In this document: one piece after another, positions 34,863 through 54,573 of the stretch
Layout of the letters: each line of letters starts with the position of its first letter
How positions within the stretch are numbered: the first letter of the stretch is position 1
Assembly (NCBI GenBank): GCA_016858145.1
Contig: JAEHOE010000023.1
Coordinates: 682,001 to 746,000, forward strand
Length of the DNA: 64,000 nucleotides
Direction: 5' to 3'
Source: Edaphochlamys debaryana
Taxonomy: Eukaryota; Chlorophyta; Chlorophyceae; Chlamydomonadales
Notes under the pieces: generated by a model
What the model was told of the DNA's origin: nothing
The model's input: the letters and a program-made list of their open reading frames with translations, nothing else
The model's database searches: none
Program-made: the position numbers and the translations under genes

Positions 34863-36155
34863 TCAGTATGGGCACGTGGTGCGCGCTCGTCCTCCTAAGA
34901 GGTAAGTGTGGTACGCTTTCGCCTTCATGGGCAGGTTAAAAAACAGCGGCTAGGGCAAAGCAAACGCGGGGCAAGGGTGGGGGCGGTTGGCGTTGTCGGC
35001 CACCTCGCATGTGGATGTTCGCGGTTAGGGGCTGCATACATGCCAAGGTCTTGCGTGCATAAGGACACAGCAAACGGGGCCGGAGGCTGTGGGGTTGGGA
35101 TCGTCGGCCGGCCAAGACACAGCTCTGACTTACAGGGGTGTTTCCTGATGTTTCCATGCATCCAGCATCTGTGCTACTTATGCCTCGCCGGGAGGGCTGC
35201 TAGACTTCTAGCCGGCTACACTCATAAGCCCACGCAATATGGCAGGCTAATGCGCCCTCGCCTTCCTGCCTCTTGCCTGTGCTATCGTGTAATCCACTGG
35301 GACTTCCAACGCCCTGAACGCTGTAACCCCCACCCTATGCTGACTACGCACCTACGCCTACGAACCGACTTGTCCTTCTCTCCCCAGGTCCTGCTTGCTA
35401 CCTTGGCTTCTACGTGACCACCTAGCATTGCGGATTTGCGGTCCGCCAATAGCGCGGAGCTCGCAAGAAACACCTGCCGCGATGGGCCCCAGCCGCTGAC
35501 ATGGCCTGGGTGCCCTCAAGTCACACAGAAAGGCACATCCCCACAACCACATGGATTACGAATCACACTATAACGAGATACTACAATCATGAGTCCAGAA
35601 GGTAAAGCTGAACTCCTAGCTTGCGTGCCTGGGCGGAATGAAGGGGAGAGTTGCACGTACGGTACGCTCACAGGGCACGCTCTGTCGGACATGGCCCATC
35701 ACCAACAACCTGCGGGTTCCGAGCTTCCTAGGGGGATCACGAGATAGAAAGGGATCACACACTTGATAAAAGAAACAACAAAATCTTGGCATGGAAACTA
35801 TGAAGTAATATGCCCTCCCTTGGCCCCTTGATCCTGCGCCTGCAGGCCAAGAAGAGTGCCCGCGACCAAAACCCGGGCAGGACTGCTCGGAACTGCTGGC
35901 CAGCGTCTGGCAGGACCGGGTCGCTGACGACTAAGGCTCTCGGACGCTCATGAGTGTCGAGCTGGCCTCGTCGCCGCCCCCACGAGTGTCGAGCGCGCCC
36001 AAGCCGGCGGGGGCCTGCCAAGTCGGCGCCTCGTGGACCGCCCCCCCGCCTCCCCCCAGGACCACGGCTTAGAACATAGCACGCTCACAGCCTGACGGCG
36101 GCAGCCGCCTGCCTGCCCCATCGGGCTAGCTGCCTGCCATTCCGCCCCCCGGCGC
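34863..36155. other. Intergenic, no gene seen
   Basis: 1.3 kb between the hydrolase fragment and the kinase-like gene 3' end. The 75 bases next to the kinase stop match the flank of the right-arm paralog; the rest has no partner in the window. Confidence 0.45.
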
Positions 36156-38775
36156 TCACAGCAGCATGCGCAGCACCTCCCCCGCGGTGAGGCGCATGGC
36201 GGGGTCGCGCTGGCAGCACGCCGACACGACGTCGGGCAGCGGCGAGGCCTTGAGCTCCGCGTCCAGCGCGCGCAGCAGCCGCCAGCCGCCCTGCTGGATC
36301 AGGCAGCGGCGCAGCTGCGACAGCAGGTCGCGCGCGCCGCTGCCGATGCCCCACACGTCCGCGGGCGGGCCGCTGAAGGCGAAGCAGCGCAGCGCCTGCT
36401 CGGGGGAGCAGAAGGCGGGCGTGTGCGTGCCGCAGCCGTCCGAGCGCGCCTCGCAGCCGTGGCCCCGCTGCGCGCGGCGCAGGGACGCCGAGTCAATGCC
36501 CTTGACACCGCCGCTGCAACCGATTATGTAGTTCTCGGGCTTGACGTCTGCACGTCAAGAGGTCAGGAATGTACAGAAGGTGAGGTGGTTATTGAGGGGA
36601 GGTCGGGAGTACCGTAATTGGGCTACGAGCCGCACCGGATGGCCCGTACACGGACGAGCTACTTTTCGGCTACTGCATGCCCCCCGGCCCGGGCCCCCGC
36701 CACACCACACCACACCAACCGCCCCGGCACCCACCGTCCACGTGCAGGTCCAAGGCGGCCAGCTTGGCGGTGACGCGGCACATGCCCGCCACCTTGCTCC
36801 GCGCTCCCGCCACCAGCGCCTGCGCCTGCGCCCGCAGCACCTCGCCCGTGGCCGCCTTGGCCGCCGCCAGCGCCGCCTCGGCCTCGGCGCGCGCCGCCAC
36901 GGCGGCCGAGGCCGCGGCCTCTGCGGCCGCCGCCTGCGCCAGCACGCGCTCCCGCTCCGCCGCGTCGCAGGCGGCGCCGTGCAGGATCTGGGCCTTGCGC
37001 AGGCCCAGGTGTAGGCTCTCCATGCAGGCGTCCAGCACGGGCGGCACCGCCGCCAGCGCCGCCTCCGCCGCCCGCTCCTGCCGCAGCGCCGCCCCCGCCG
37101 CCGCCTGCGCCGCCGCCGCCGCCGCCTCTTGGTGCTCCACCAGGTCGCCGCCGGGCTGGTGGGCGTAGACCAGGACCAGCTGTTGGTCGTAGACCGTGGC
37201 GGGAAGGTGCGCGCAGGGGCCGGTGAGGGGCGTGAAGCCCCACAGCAGGGGCGGTACGTACTCGCCCGGCAGCAGGGCGGACAGCAGGGCGTCGGCGGTG
37301 ACCTGGGGAATGACGTCGTAGAGGGAGGGGCCGCTGGCGCCACCGGTTCCGGCAGTGCCGGCAGTGCCGGCGGCGGGGGCGGCGCCCGAGACGACGGCGG
37401 CGGTGGCAGTGGAGGAGAAGGGCAGGATCTTGAGCACGAGCCGTGCGCTGGTGGGCAGCTCCGCGCCCAGGGAGCCGGGCAGCGAGGCCGCCAGCTCAGC
37501 GCCCTGCGCCACCACCTCGGCCCGGCCGCCGCGCAGCGGGGCCGCGGGTGCTGACGTCAGCATGGCGTCGCCGGCCTGGGCGCTGGCGGCGCGGCGGGCG
37601 GCGCGGGCGGCCAGGGTGGCCGCCAGGACCGGGTCCTCCACCACCACCACGGCGCCGCGGCCCTGCACGTTGCTCGTCCGTGGCGCCTTGACGCATCTGT
37701 ACGGCAGATGCAGCAGGGCCTCCAGGGACGAGCAGCCCACGGCCGCCACCATCCGCGCCTGCGCCTCTACCACCGTCATGCCCAGCTGAACTAAGTGCTG
37801 CACCGAGCAGGGGTTGTGTCCCAGGGCGGCGGCGCTGAGCCCGGCGTACCGCTGCTGCCAGTCCAGGGCCTCGGCCCGGGCGGCCGCGTGGGCCGATGCC
37901 GCTGCGACCGCGGCCGCGGCGGAAGCCGCGGCGGCGGCCTGCTCCTCCGCGAGCCGGCTGCGGAGCTGGGCCATGTCTGCATCCGCCTGCTGCTGGCGCA
38001 GCTGCAGAGCGCGGAGCTCCGCCCGCAGGTGCTGGAGCTCCGCATCGGCCGCCGCGGCGGCGGCGGCGCACTTGGCGGCGCAGCAAGGGGCGGTGGCAGG
38101 GGCGACGGAGGCGGAGGCGAAGCGGCTGGTTGCGGAGGCGTAGCCAGTGGAGCAGCTGGACGTGTAGCGGTCACAGCCTCCTGGTGTTTCGAAGGCCGCT
38201 GCCAGCTCGCGGACCGACGTGCGCCAAATGCAGCCGCTTTGGAAGGCCCAGCGGTCGCTTGGCTCAGCGGTTGCCTCCCTCGAGGCAGTAACGCCGTGCG
38301 GCTCCGCCCAGAGCGGCGGGCGGGTCACCGCTGGGGTCGCCGCCACAAAGGCGGCGGAGGCGGCGGGCTCGTCTGCGGAGCCGCCGAGCCGGAGCGTGGG
38401 CGTGCGGGCGCGGGGCGTGCGCGCCGAGGGAAGCTCGCAGCAGGACCCCGGCGCGGACAGGGCGTGTGGCCTGCTGGAGCTGTGGGGCTGGGTACGGCTG
38501 GAGTCGAAGCGCCAGGGGGTGGTCTTGATGGCGCTGAGGTAGGCTGCAGGGGGTTCAGCCGCGGGGCTGGCTGCTGCCGTGAAACAGTGACTGGCGGCTC
38601 CGTGTGAGGTGGGGTCGAGTGCGCCCTTGGGCCTTGGGAGCTGGCTTGTGTGTTGGGGGCTGAGCGCCACGCAGCAGAAGCCGTCTCCAGAGGCGCTGTA
38701 CAGAGCCTCATAACTTGGTGGCGGCCTGCGGGTTTGGGCGAGTCGTGTTACAATGTTGTTGATCACTTCAGGCAA
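36156..38775 (-). CDS. Degenerate protein-kinase-like protein, left paralog (5' end unresolved)
   Basis: Two exons on the minus strand, ~38775..36735 and 36547..36156, with the intron inside the catalytic loop (LHVD|DVKPEN). The N-terminal ~230 residues are Ser/Pro-rich. A coiled coil of Ala/Gln/Leu heptads follows, then a conserved block (VGCSSLEALL), LVLKILPF as the likely VAIK lysine, LVLVYAHQPGGDLVE as a hinge-like segment, a second coiled-coil insert, then DVKPEN, GIDSAS in place of DFG, SPEQ in place of APE, ADVWGIG and RDPAMRLTAGEVL. HRD has become VDD and DFG has become DSA, so activity is doubtful. No in-frame ATG occurs between the upstream stop near 38900 and the coiled coil, so either a 5' exon is missing from this model or the start is lost. 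The paralog is at 54574..57250. Confidence 0.65.
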
Positions 38776-39708
38776 GCTAGGACGGTCTGGTCCCGGTTCT
38801 AGCCTTGTGAATACCGCTGGTGAAGGGACCAGGAGGAAGCGAGGAGGGCGGTCTTTCGGTTGGGTCTTGGGCCCGGACGGAGCTACGAGGACACGAGGCT
38901 AGACAGGCATAGCCCCCGCCTTTGTGACAAGAGGACGCCCGACATAGATGACGCTTGCTGTGTCGAGTGCAAGAAACAACGCTTTGGGGAGCGGCTGGTG
39001 TTGAGAGGTGCACCTGGCGGCACCCAGTAGCTAGGCTCAGGCCCGGGCGGGCGCTCCGCAAAGGAGCCGTCCGCAGTTGATGCTCCATTCAACCACTAAT
39101 GCATCCTTCCCTGGGCTGTAAACTGCTCGTGGCTGTGTGCAGCGTGCGTCGCGGAGAGGGCTACAGCGAGGCGCACAACGCCACTGGATGCCAAGGTGCA
39201 TCGACCCGCGACTGAAGCCGACTTGCAGGAAAACCCATGCCCTGCACGCCCATCGAAGCATGATGTATGCAACATATTGCTTTGGGGCAACTCACGTCTC
39301 GTCGCGCGGCGCTTGGAGTTGCAGAGTCGCCATCTTCGGCCGCAGCACTGCATCAGCAGCGCGGAGGATGGCATCGCGTTTGTAACCAGTGCAATTGCAC
39401 GATAGGAGTGGACCTGAGTGCGTAGGCCTCTGGGGTTTTGCCCGTTGTGATGTGCATCGGCGGTCGGCGCTGGCCCGAACAAGCGCCAGGGGGACCGCTA
39501 GCTTGCGCATCTTGCTTGTCCCGCCATACCTGTGTCAGCGCAACTATACGCAGACGAAGTGTTCGCCAGCGCCAGTGCGGAGTTTGGGATGGCAGAGAGC
39601 GACTCGGCCTAGTTTGAGGGGGGCCAAGCCTTTGAGACTGCTCAATTCACGTATCTTGTCAAGTCCGGATATGATCAGGTGTTAATGAGAGGGGTGGACC
39701 GGCTTGGA

Positions 39709-40380
39709 GCCCGACCTCATGCCCTCAAAGGCAAGCGTACGATTTCCGTACAGGATGCTGTGTGGGACCCGCATCGCTTGGGGCATGCAGCAGCTCCAGG
39801 ACGGCTCCTGGGAGACTCCCGAGGGGTCGCGTGGGCTGCGTGAGGGCTGAGACCGCCTCCGCGTCGGGTCAACGCTGGCCAGGGCCGACCAGGGCAAAGC
39901 CAGCAGAGCAGCCAGCCTGAGCCAGGTGAGCCAGGGGACTGCTCCTTTTGCTTCCTTGATATCCGGGTACTACCCCTCGGGTTCGCCGAGGACTGTCCTC
40001 GTCGGCGAGCACCTTTGGCTGCGGCCATGGTGCGCATCGCGATTCTCCTCTTCCGCGGTCAAGCTAAAGCCATGCTCCTAGTGGTCGGCAGCAGTCCTTA
40101 CTAGTCTAGGATGCTCTTGCGGTGTGGATGGAGGCAGAGGAACAGCGTCTGCGCCCGGTCTAGCCATCGCTGGGCAGCAGTCGGTGGCGGCAGAGGCTCC
40201 TGGCTCGGCGTGTGCCTAGGGCGACTATGTGGGGGTGCTGCGTGGCGCCTGGCCGTGATCTGTGGCGGAATGCGGGGCGGCAGGGCCCTGTCTCGAGAGC
40301 CGGAGATCGGGTGCGCTGTGGCATGGACCTTGGCGGCTTGGGTCGTCGCGGCGGGCGGCGGGACCGCCGCGCTTCCGCTG
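39709..40380 (-). repeat. Dispersed repeat R2, copy 1
   Basis: Reverse-orientation copy of 53437..54047 and 62772..63335. Shared landmarks include CACAGATCACGGCCAGGC, CACCCCCACATAGTCG, GATGGCTAGACCGGGCGCAG, AAAGGTGCTCGCCGACGA and TGGCTCAGGCTGGCTGCT. Its outer end (GCCTTTGAGGGCATGAGGTCGG on its own strand) is shared with copy 2 only. Confidence 0.75.
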
Positions 40381-40600
40381 AGGGCCTCGCCAGATGACTC
40401 GCGATGGCTCAGCCCGTCAGCCAGAAACTGCGCCAACTCCTTTGCACGCTCCCGGCTGCTCCCAGCACGACGGCTGCTGTGTACGCCCTGGATTTGCGCC
40501 GCCCCAAGCCGTGACGACGACGAATTGGCCTCGATTGGCCTGCAGGGCACGCCGGCCCGCTCTGGGCCTCACTGCACGGATACCGCACTCGTTCTGTGCC

Positions 40601-40605
40601 TTACA
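40601..40605 (-). promoter_or_regulatory. Possible TGTAA polyadenylation signal
   Basis: TGTAA on the minus strand, ~640 bases beyond the complex I subunit stop; the first one found downstream. Confidence 0.35.
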
Positions 40606-41240
40606 CAACAGGCTGCTGGCCCATGCACCCAGCATTGGCCCCCTGCAGGGCAGCCACGTAAGTCTTACTACACCACAGCCAACACCACGGTACCCCCGCC
40701 CCCACATCTAGTGCTCTGCTCCCATTGCTAAGCTGAACCCTCACGGGACCGCCAGGCCCTTTGTTGCCGCATCCTCACTGTTTGCTAGTCGCGTCTCCTC
40801 AAAACCCCGCAGCCCGCACGCCCCTGCTTCCCCAGGCCCTCGCCCTTCGAGCACCCCCACGCGACACGCTGCCCCTAGCACCCTAAGTACGTGTTAAGCC
40901 AGGAAAGGCGACCGCGAGCTCCCGGCGGTAGGCAGACCCGGCTACAGCGCACACGCGGCTTGCTCGCCGCGTACCAGCCGAGACGGTCCCTTCCTACCGG
41001 CCATCGCCGCTTACGCCACCACTTCTCCGCTGCGCCTGCTCTCGCTCCGCTGCAGCATCAAGCTCCGCCGCCTCCAGCTCCCGCCAGGCGCTCTCGCCCT
41101 GGCTCCCGCCTCCGCCTCCGCACTCGCTTCAGGCATCCGCACTCCGCCTTGCGCCACGCCGCTCCGCACGGCACCGGCACCGCGCTGCCCCAAGCTCCAT
41201 CCCGCCGCTCCACTCCGCTCCGCGCCCCGTCCGCTGCCGC

Positions 41241-46203
<4,963 letters not shown>

Positions 46204-47074
46204 TTTGGGCGTGCTGGCGTGCTCCTACGGGTGTCTGCACTAAATCAGCACTCCAAAGTTGGCTTATGCGCCTTTGCGGCGCGCCCTAGCACGCTCCTAG
46301 CCGCGAGGTTGCAAAACACTCGTTGAGCGACGCTCGCGTGAAACCAAACTGTGATGAGCGAGCCCTTGATGCACGCCTCCATGCGCTCGCGCCTTTGGCC
46401 CGGCCGCTGCCACGACGCTGTAAACGTTGTCAACTGCGCCTTCCCCTTGCATCTGGCAGGCCCGGTCCTGGGAGCGTGGGGCGTGGCATGTTGCCATGTC
46501 ATCGGCACGACGTGTTTCCCCCCACGCCCACGTTGAGCTGCGCTGGGCCCCTCGCTACGTAGAAGGGTTACAGGGGGCAAGGGGGGGGGGCTGCTGGGTT
46601 GCGCGGCGGTGCCGGGGAAAGCAACGTTGACAAATGTGTGCCACGCGTCGGCACCAACGCCCCCTCCCTCCGCCTTTCGGCGGAAGGGTACCCCGTTCAC
46701 AGGCACAGGCATTCTGCGTCGGCCAACATAATGCGACGCCAGTCACCGTGGCACTACGCCCCGTTGTCTAAAATAATCCCCCTCCCTCCGTGTCCCTCCT
46801 TCGAGGGCGAGTTCATGACACTCAAAGTCCTCCCGGCGCTCTGCGTTGCGTTCGCGGCCAGTACTCCGCCTTTCCTCTGCTCCACCGGGCAGCCAGCCCC
46901 ACTGACGCTGACCGAGTAAGCTCAGTACCTCCCTCCATCCCGAGCACCCCTCTCACACGTCTCACATCCTGCTCAGTCCACACGCATGTGCCACGAAGGC
47001 AGCCATCACGCCCCTCGTCATCCTTCCCTGACCACAGGACTGCCCCAAACCCGTCGCCCAAACCCCTGTCACCC
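46204..47074. other. Region between complex I and nitrilase genes
   Basis: 870 bases holding the complex I promoter and the nitrilase 3' flank; both genes are on the minus strand. A 34-codon hydrophobic frame at 46815..46919 was not called. Confidence 0.45.
46567..46571 (-). promoter_or_regulatory. TGTAA polyadenylation signal
   Basis: TGTAA on the minus strand, ~500 bases beyond the nitrilase stop codon. Confidence 0.45.
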
Positions 47075-49479
47075 CTACACCCGGCTCCCTCCCAGCGTCG
47101 CCAGCGGCCCGTACAGCTCCGGCCGCCGGTCCCGGAACACGCCCCACGCCACCCGCTCCGCCCGCACTGAGTCCAGGTCCAGCTCGGCAGTGACGAAGCC
47201 CTCGACCGGCGCGGGCCGGGGGTGCGGGTTGCCGTCCCGCAGCTCGGGAGCGCCCACCTGCAGCGGACGCCGACAAGGGAGGGGCAGGGCGCTGGAGATG
47301 GATGATGACTGGCTAGGAAGAAGCTAGGCTGGACATGTTGCGCGTGCGTGGTCCCCAACTCTCAGGCCATCGCCCGGCCAAGGATGCAAGGGCTCATGGG
47401 AAGCCAAGGGCTTCGGGCCTAGGGCCCGGCATCAGGTGCGCCCAACTCTCTCTCTGGAGCCACGAAGGCCGCAACCCACTCCCACGGCCCCACCTGCGCC
47501 AGCACCTCCCCGTGCGGCCCCGCAATGAAGCTGCCGCCGTAGAAGACGCTGGGCTGGCCGCCGGGCAGCTGCTCCGTGCCGATGCGGTTGGACACCACGA
47601 TGGGGACCAGGTTGGCGGCCGCGTGGCCCTGTGTAGGAAGGAACAGGGGCCGCGGCGTGTGGGTATCCCCGATCAGATTTCCATGTGGGGGCTGAAAGTT
47701 ATGCTGGGAAGGCCAAACAGGCCTCACTGCAGGCTGCGTAAGCACCGGTATTACAGTCATGCTTCCCCGTGCCGTTGCGCCGCCGTGTGCCGTAAGAAGT
47801 TTGAGAGCATGGGATGCCAACGTTCAGGGGCCACCAGGGGTGTCCCTTCGTACCTGCTGCGCCCGCATCCAGTGGGGGTAGGAGTTGAGTGAGGGGTCCT
47901 GGGGCTCGCTGCCGATTGCCGTGGGGTACAGGATGACCTGCAGGCACGGCGCAGACGCGGCCATGAGTACTCAGGCGCCAGCGGAGGCCCACATTAAGAC
48001 CTGTGCCTTGGAAGGAGGCATCGGGGGCGCATGCGGGCGCCGAGCGCCGCCCCACCTCGGCGCCTTGCAGTGCCAACGCCCGCGCTGCCTCCGGGAACCA
48101 CTGGTCCCAGCAGATGGCGATGCCGACCTGAGGGCGCACACAAGGCGTGAGACGTGCGGAGCACTTAGTGCCCGTTGCCTGCGGCTGCCATGGCAAGGCC
48201 CCTGTTTAACGCCCCTCGTCTGGCTCCCTCGGCACCTGAGGCAGCCCTTTTCCGCAACGCTGCCAACGCACCTTGCCGTGGGCCGTGTCGAACACGCGGA
48301 AGCCCGTGTCGCCGGGGGAGAAGTAGAACTTCTCCGTGTAGCTGCAGGCGGGTCAGGGCAGCGGAGGGGCTGGGAAAGGGCCGTCAAAAGCGGCCCCCAA
48401 AGGTGCGGAACTCCATTACCAAAACCCCTTTTTCCCCACATGCCGCAGACCAGTATCGGGGCCCCCAGTCTAGACCAGGCACTCGACGGACATCTACTCT
48501 TTCTATCTTCTGGAGGGTGCATGTGGTTGTGCGCCCAACCCAACCGGCTAAGTCCGGCATTGCGGGGTTGCGAAGGCCCCTGACTTATGGCGGCGTGGGT
48601 TTAGTCCGTGCGCTGTGGGGCGTAGTGCTTGATTGCGCGGCCCCAGTGCTGCCCGGCCTCGCGGGGTTTGGGGCTCAGCCCTTTTCCCTGTCCTGAGGAG
48701 GGACAGACACCCTTGTCCCCACAAGGCTTGCATTCATCCCTGCCCGAGCCCGAGCCCTCCCGTGTTTCTGACGTGCATGTCCCCTATCATCACACCCTGG
48801 GCTCACCCCGGCCCGTCCGGGATGTGGCTCTTGCGGTAGTAACCTAGCACTGAGCCGTCCGCGTCCACCACCGCCACGGAATTGAAGAAGGCGTTGTTGT
48901 GGCGCTCGAAGAACGGAACTAGCAGCGTCCAGGTGGGGAGGTGGAAGGCGGTGGGAGGCGGTGGAATGCGGCTGGATGCATGGGCTTCAGGTGAGAGTGG
49001 TAGGGGACCCCGGGCACCCAGCCAACCCTGCATGTCGCTGCCCTCGCTTGCACTGCACGTCTGATTTAAATCCCTGCATGCCCCTGCCTCACCGGGAAGC
49101 ACCACCTTGAGCTCCTTGGCTAGCCGGGCAAAGCGCTCGATCAGGGGGTGGCCCTCGCGGGGCGCTGCCCAGGAGAAGTACTCCGCGTCCTGCACCTGGC
49201 ACCAGTAGAAGCCATGGAAGAGCTCCTGCAGAGTGGGGTCACGGAGTTACGCCCTGGGACTGAGCGGTCCACGGGTCAGCGCGGGGAACACCAGCGCCCA
49301 CTGTCCTCCCAGCCCCCGGCCGACACCCCCACCCCCCAGAAGTCGCGAACCTGCAGCAGGATGATGTTCGCGCCCGCCGCTGCCGCTTGACGAACGAGCT
49401 GCTCCGCCTTGTCCGCGTTGGCGTCCTTATCGGCGGACGCTGCGAACTGCGTCGCGGCGAGCACGACCTTCCGCACCAT
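47075..49479 (-). CDS. CPA: N-carbamoylputrescine amidase (nitrilase superfamily)
   Basis: Eight exons on the minus strand (49479..49351, 49225..49093, 48918..48807, 48341..48272, 48127..48056, 47937..47854, 47628..47494, 47257..47075) give 305 residues, all in phase. The enzyme hydrolyses N-carbamoylputrescine to putrescine, CO2 and ammonia, the last step of the arginine decarboxylase route to polyamines. It starts KVVLAATQFAAS, then ILLQELFHGFYWCQ (catalytic Glu), YYRKSHIPDGPGYTEKFYF (catalytic Lys), GIAICWDQWFPEAAR (catalytic Cys), ILYPTAIGSEPQ and NRIGTE. Length and motifs match plant NLP1/CPA closely. The ATG at 49479 (CACCATGGTG) fits family N-termini; a longer frame upstream starts only with GTG. 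It shares a 218-base intergenic region with the Hsp70-like gene. Confidence 0.92.
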
Positions 49480-49697
49480 GTGGTGTGCACTGCCCAGAGG
49501 GGCAATGAAGCAATTTAGACAGAGTCTGGCATACACAATATACTAGCTTGGTGTAGCTATTATAACCTCGTCTGAGGAATTGGCTTCCGTCCTGCAAGCC
49601 GACCGCCCGTATCCCACACGGAGCGGTTCCTCAATCCCAAGCCGAAGCCGATGTCCGCCTCGCAATTTATGGCCAATCCTTAGACTAGTTACCTGCA
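49480..49697. promoter_or_regulatory. Short divergent promoter region
   Basis: Only 218 bases separate the start codons of the nitrilase (minus) and Hsp70-like (plus) genes, so both promoters must lie or overlap here. It is locally AT-richer (around 49525-49565, including ACAATATACTAGC and TATTATAACC), which could supply TATA-like elements. Confidence 0.55.
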
Positions 49698-53232
<3,535 letters not shown>

Positions 53233-54573
53233 GCTCGGGAATCATGCAGGCGGTGTGTGTGGGGACTGTTGAGCATGTGGCCCTGCGCGCAGTGGAGCTG
53301 GCGGTGGGTCGAACTCTTGGACACTGAGGCTGTGAAATGATGAGAGCTTGGTGCTGGGTTGGAGACGCGGGGAGTGGCAGGGAGAGGGAGAGGGTTTGCA
53401 GGGGTTGGCAGAGGGCCATCCGTCACGCCGTCGCACGTGCAGCGCCTACCGCCCGATCTCAAGCTCGTGAGACAGGGCTCCGCCGCTGCGCATTCCGCCA
53501 CAGATCACAGCCAGGCACCACACCGCACCCCCACATAGTCGTCCTAGGCACACGTCAAGCTAGGAGCCTGCCGTTTGCCGCCATCGACTGCCCAGGGATG
53601 GCTAGACCGGGCGCAGACGCGCTCCTCTGCCTCCCTGCACCCCGCAAGAGCATCTTAAACTAGAGAAGACTGCTGCCAACCGCTAGGAGCACGGCTTTGG
53701 CTTGACCGCGCTCGCGGAGAATCGCGAGGCGCATCATGGCCGGAGCCAAAGGTGCTCGCCGACGAGGACAGCCTCGGCAAAACCCGAGGACTAGTAGTCG
53801 GATATCAAGGAAGCAACCGGAGCAGTCCGCGGGCCTACCTGGCTCAGGCTGGCTGCTCTGCTGGCTTTGCCCTGGCCAGCGTTGACCCCGTCGTGGAGGC
53901 GGTCCCAGCCCTCGCCCAGCCCCCGCCGGGACCCCTTGGGAGCCTCTCAGGGGCTGTCCTAGAGCTGCTGCATGCCCCAAGCGCTGCGGGGCCCACACAG
54001 CAGCCTGTACGGAACTCGTACGCTTGCCTTTGAGGGCATGAGGTCGGCCCCAAGGCTAGCTCGGGCCATACCGCTCACCAACTCCTGAACCACACTCCGC
54101 TTCTACCGCTCAACAAGCTAACAGCCCCAACACAGCCTCACCGTCAAAACTTCTCGTCAGCCCATCCCCAAAACCGCTGCGGCGCTAGCTGCCAAACCTC
54201 TGGATTCGCCCTCATAAAGCCTAAGGTATGTCATGTCATGAAAGTTTAGGGGTGGGCCAGCGTGTGGTGCTGGTTTGGGAGCTTGCCGATGCATCGCAAC
54301 TGAGTCGCGCAACAGCGGCGCCTTGGAAACCGGGCTGCGCGTGGGTTTGATTCTCAAGAGTATCCCCCGAGATGTTGACTAACCGTTTCCTGGTGTCCCC
54401 GCCTCTCTGCAGAGCTGCCGCTCAAATGGCGACATGCCAAATGACTTCGCGCGGCCCGATACCTGGTCTCGAGGAGCGGTGAGCACGGCGTGGTCCTTGG
54501 GGGTAGATATCAGGCTTGGGAGCTCTCGGCGAGACAGCGCGAGCCGTTTGGTCAGGCCACGTAGACGTCAGCC
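53233..54573. other. Intergenic, holds repeat R2 copy 2
   Basis: 1.3 kb between two plus-strand genes. No gene was supported outside R2 (53437..54047), and no TGTAA signal was found near the Hsp70-like stop. Confidence 0.45.
53437..54047 (+). repeat. Dispersed repeat R2, copy 2
   Basis: Matches copy 1 (39709..40380, reversed) along its length and copy 3 (62772..63335) over most of it. Like copy 1 it lies 0.5-0.9 kb upstream of a kinase-like paralog and points toward it, as expected if it was part of the duplicated segment. Confidence 0.75.

Larger units (their letters stand above)
33226..40380 (+). repeat. Left arm of inverted segmental duplication
   Basis: Holds hydrolase copy (+), kinase-like gene (-) and repeat R2 (-). 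The right arm 53437..60250 carries the same three elements in mirror order and opposite orientation. Homology is interrupted; for example, the sequence between hydrolase and kinase differs apart from ~75 bases just after the kinase stop codon. Confidence 0.7.
38776..41240. other. Intergenic, holds repeat R2 copy 1
   Basis: No supported gene. It contains R2 at 39709..40380 and a possible TGTAA signal for the complex I gene at 40601..40605. Open frames inside R2 are shared with the other copies but look degenerate. Confidence 0.45.

Noticed and set aside
46815..46919. 34-residue hydrophobic, signal-like open frame
   Set aside because: Lies in the nitrilase 3' flank on the other strand; too short, no supporting signals.
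54325..54360. tRNA T-loop-like GGTTTGATTCTC
   Set aside because: No acceptor stem or cloverleaf could be built around it.
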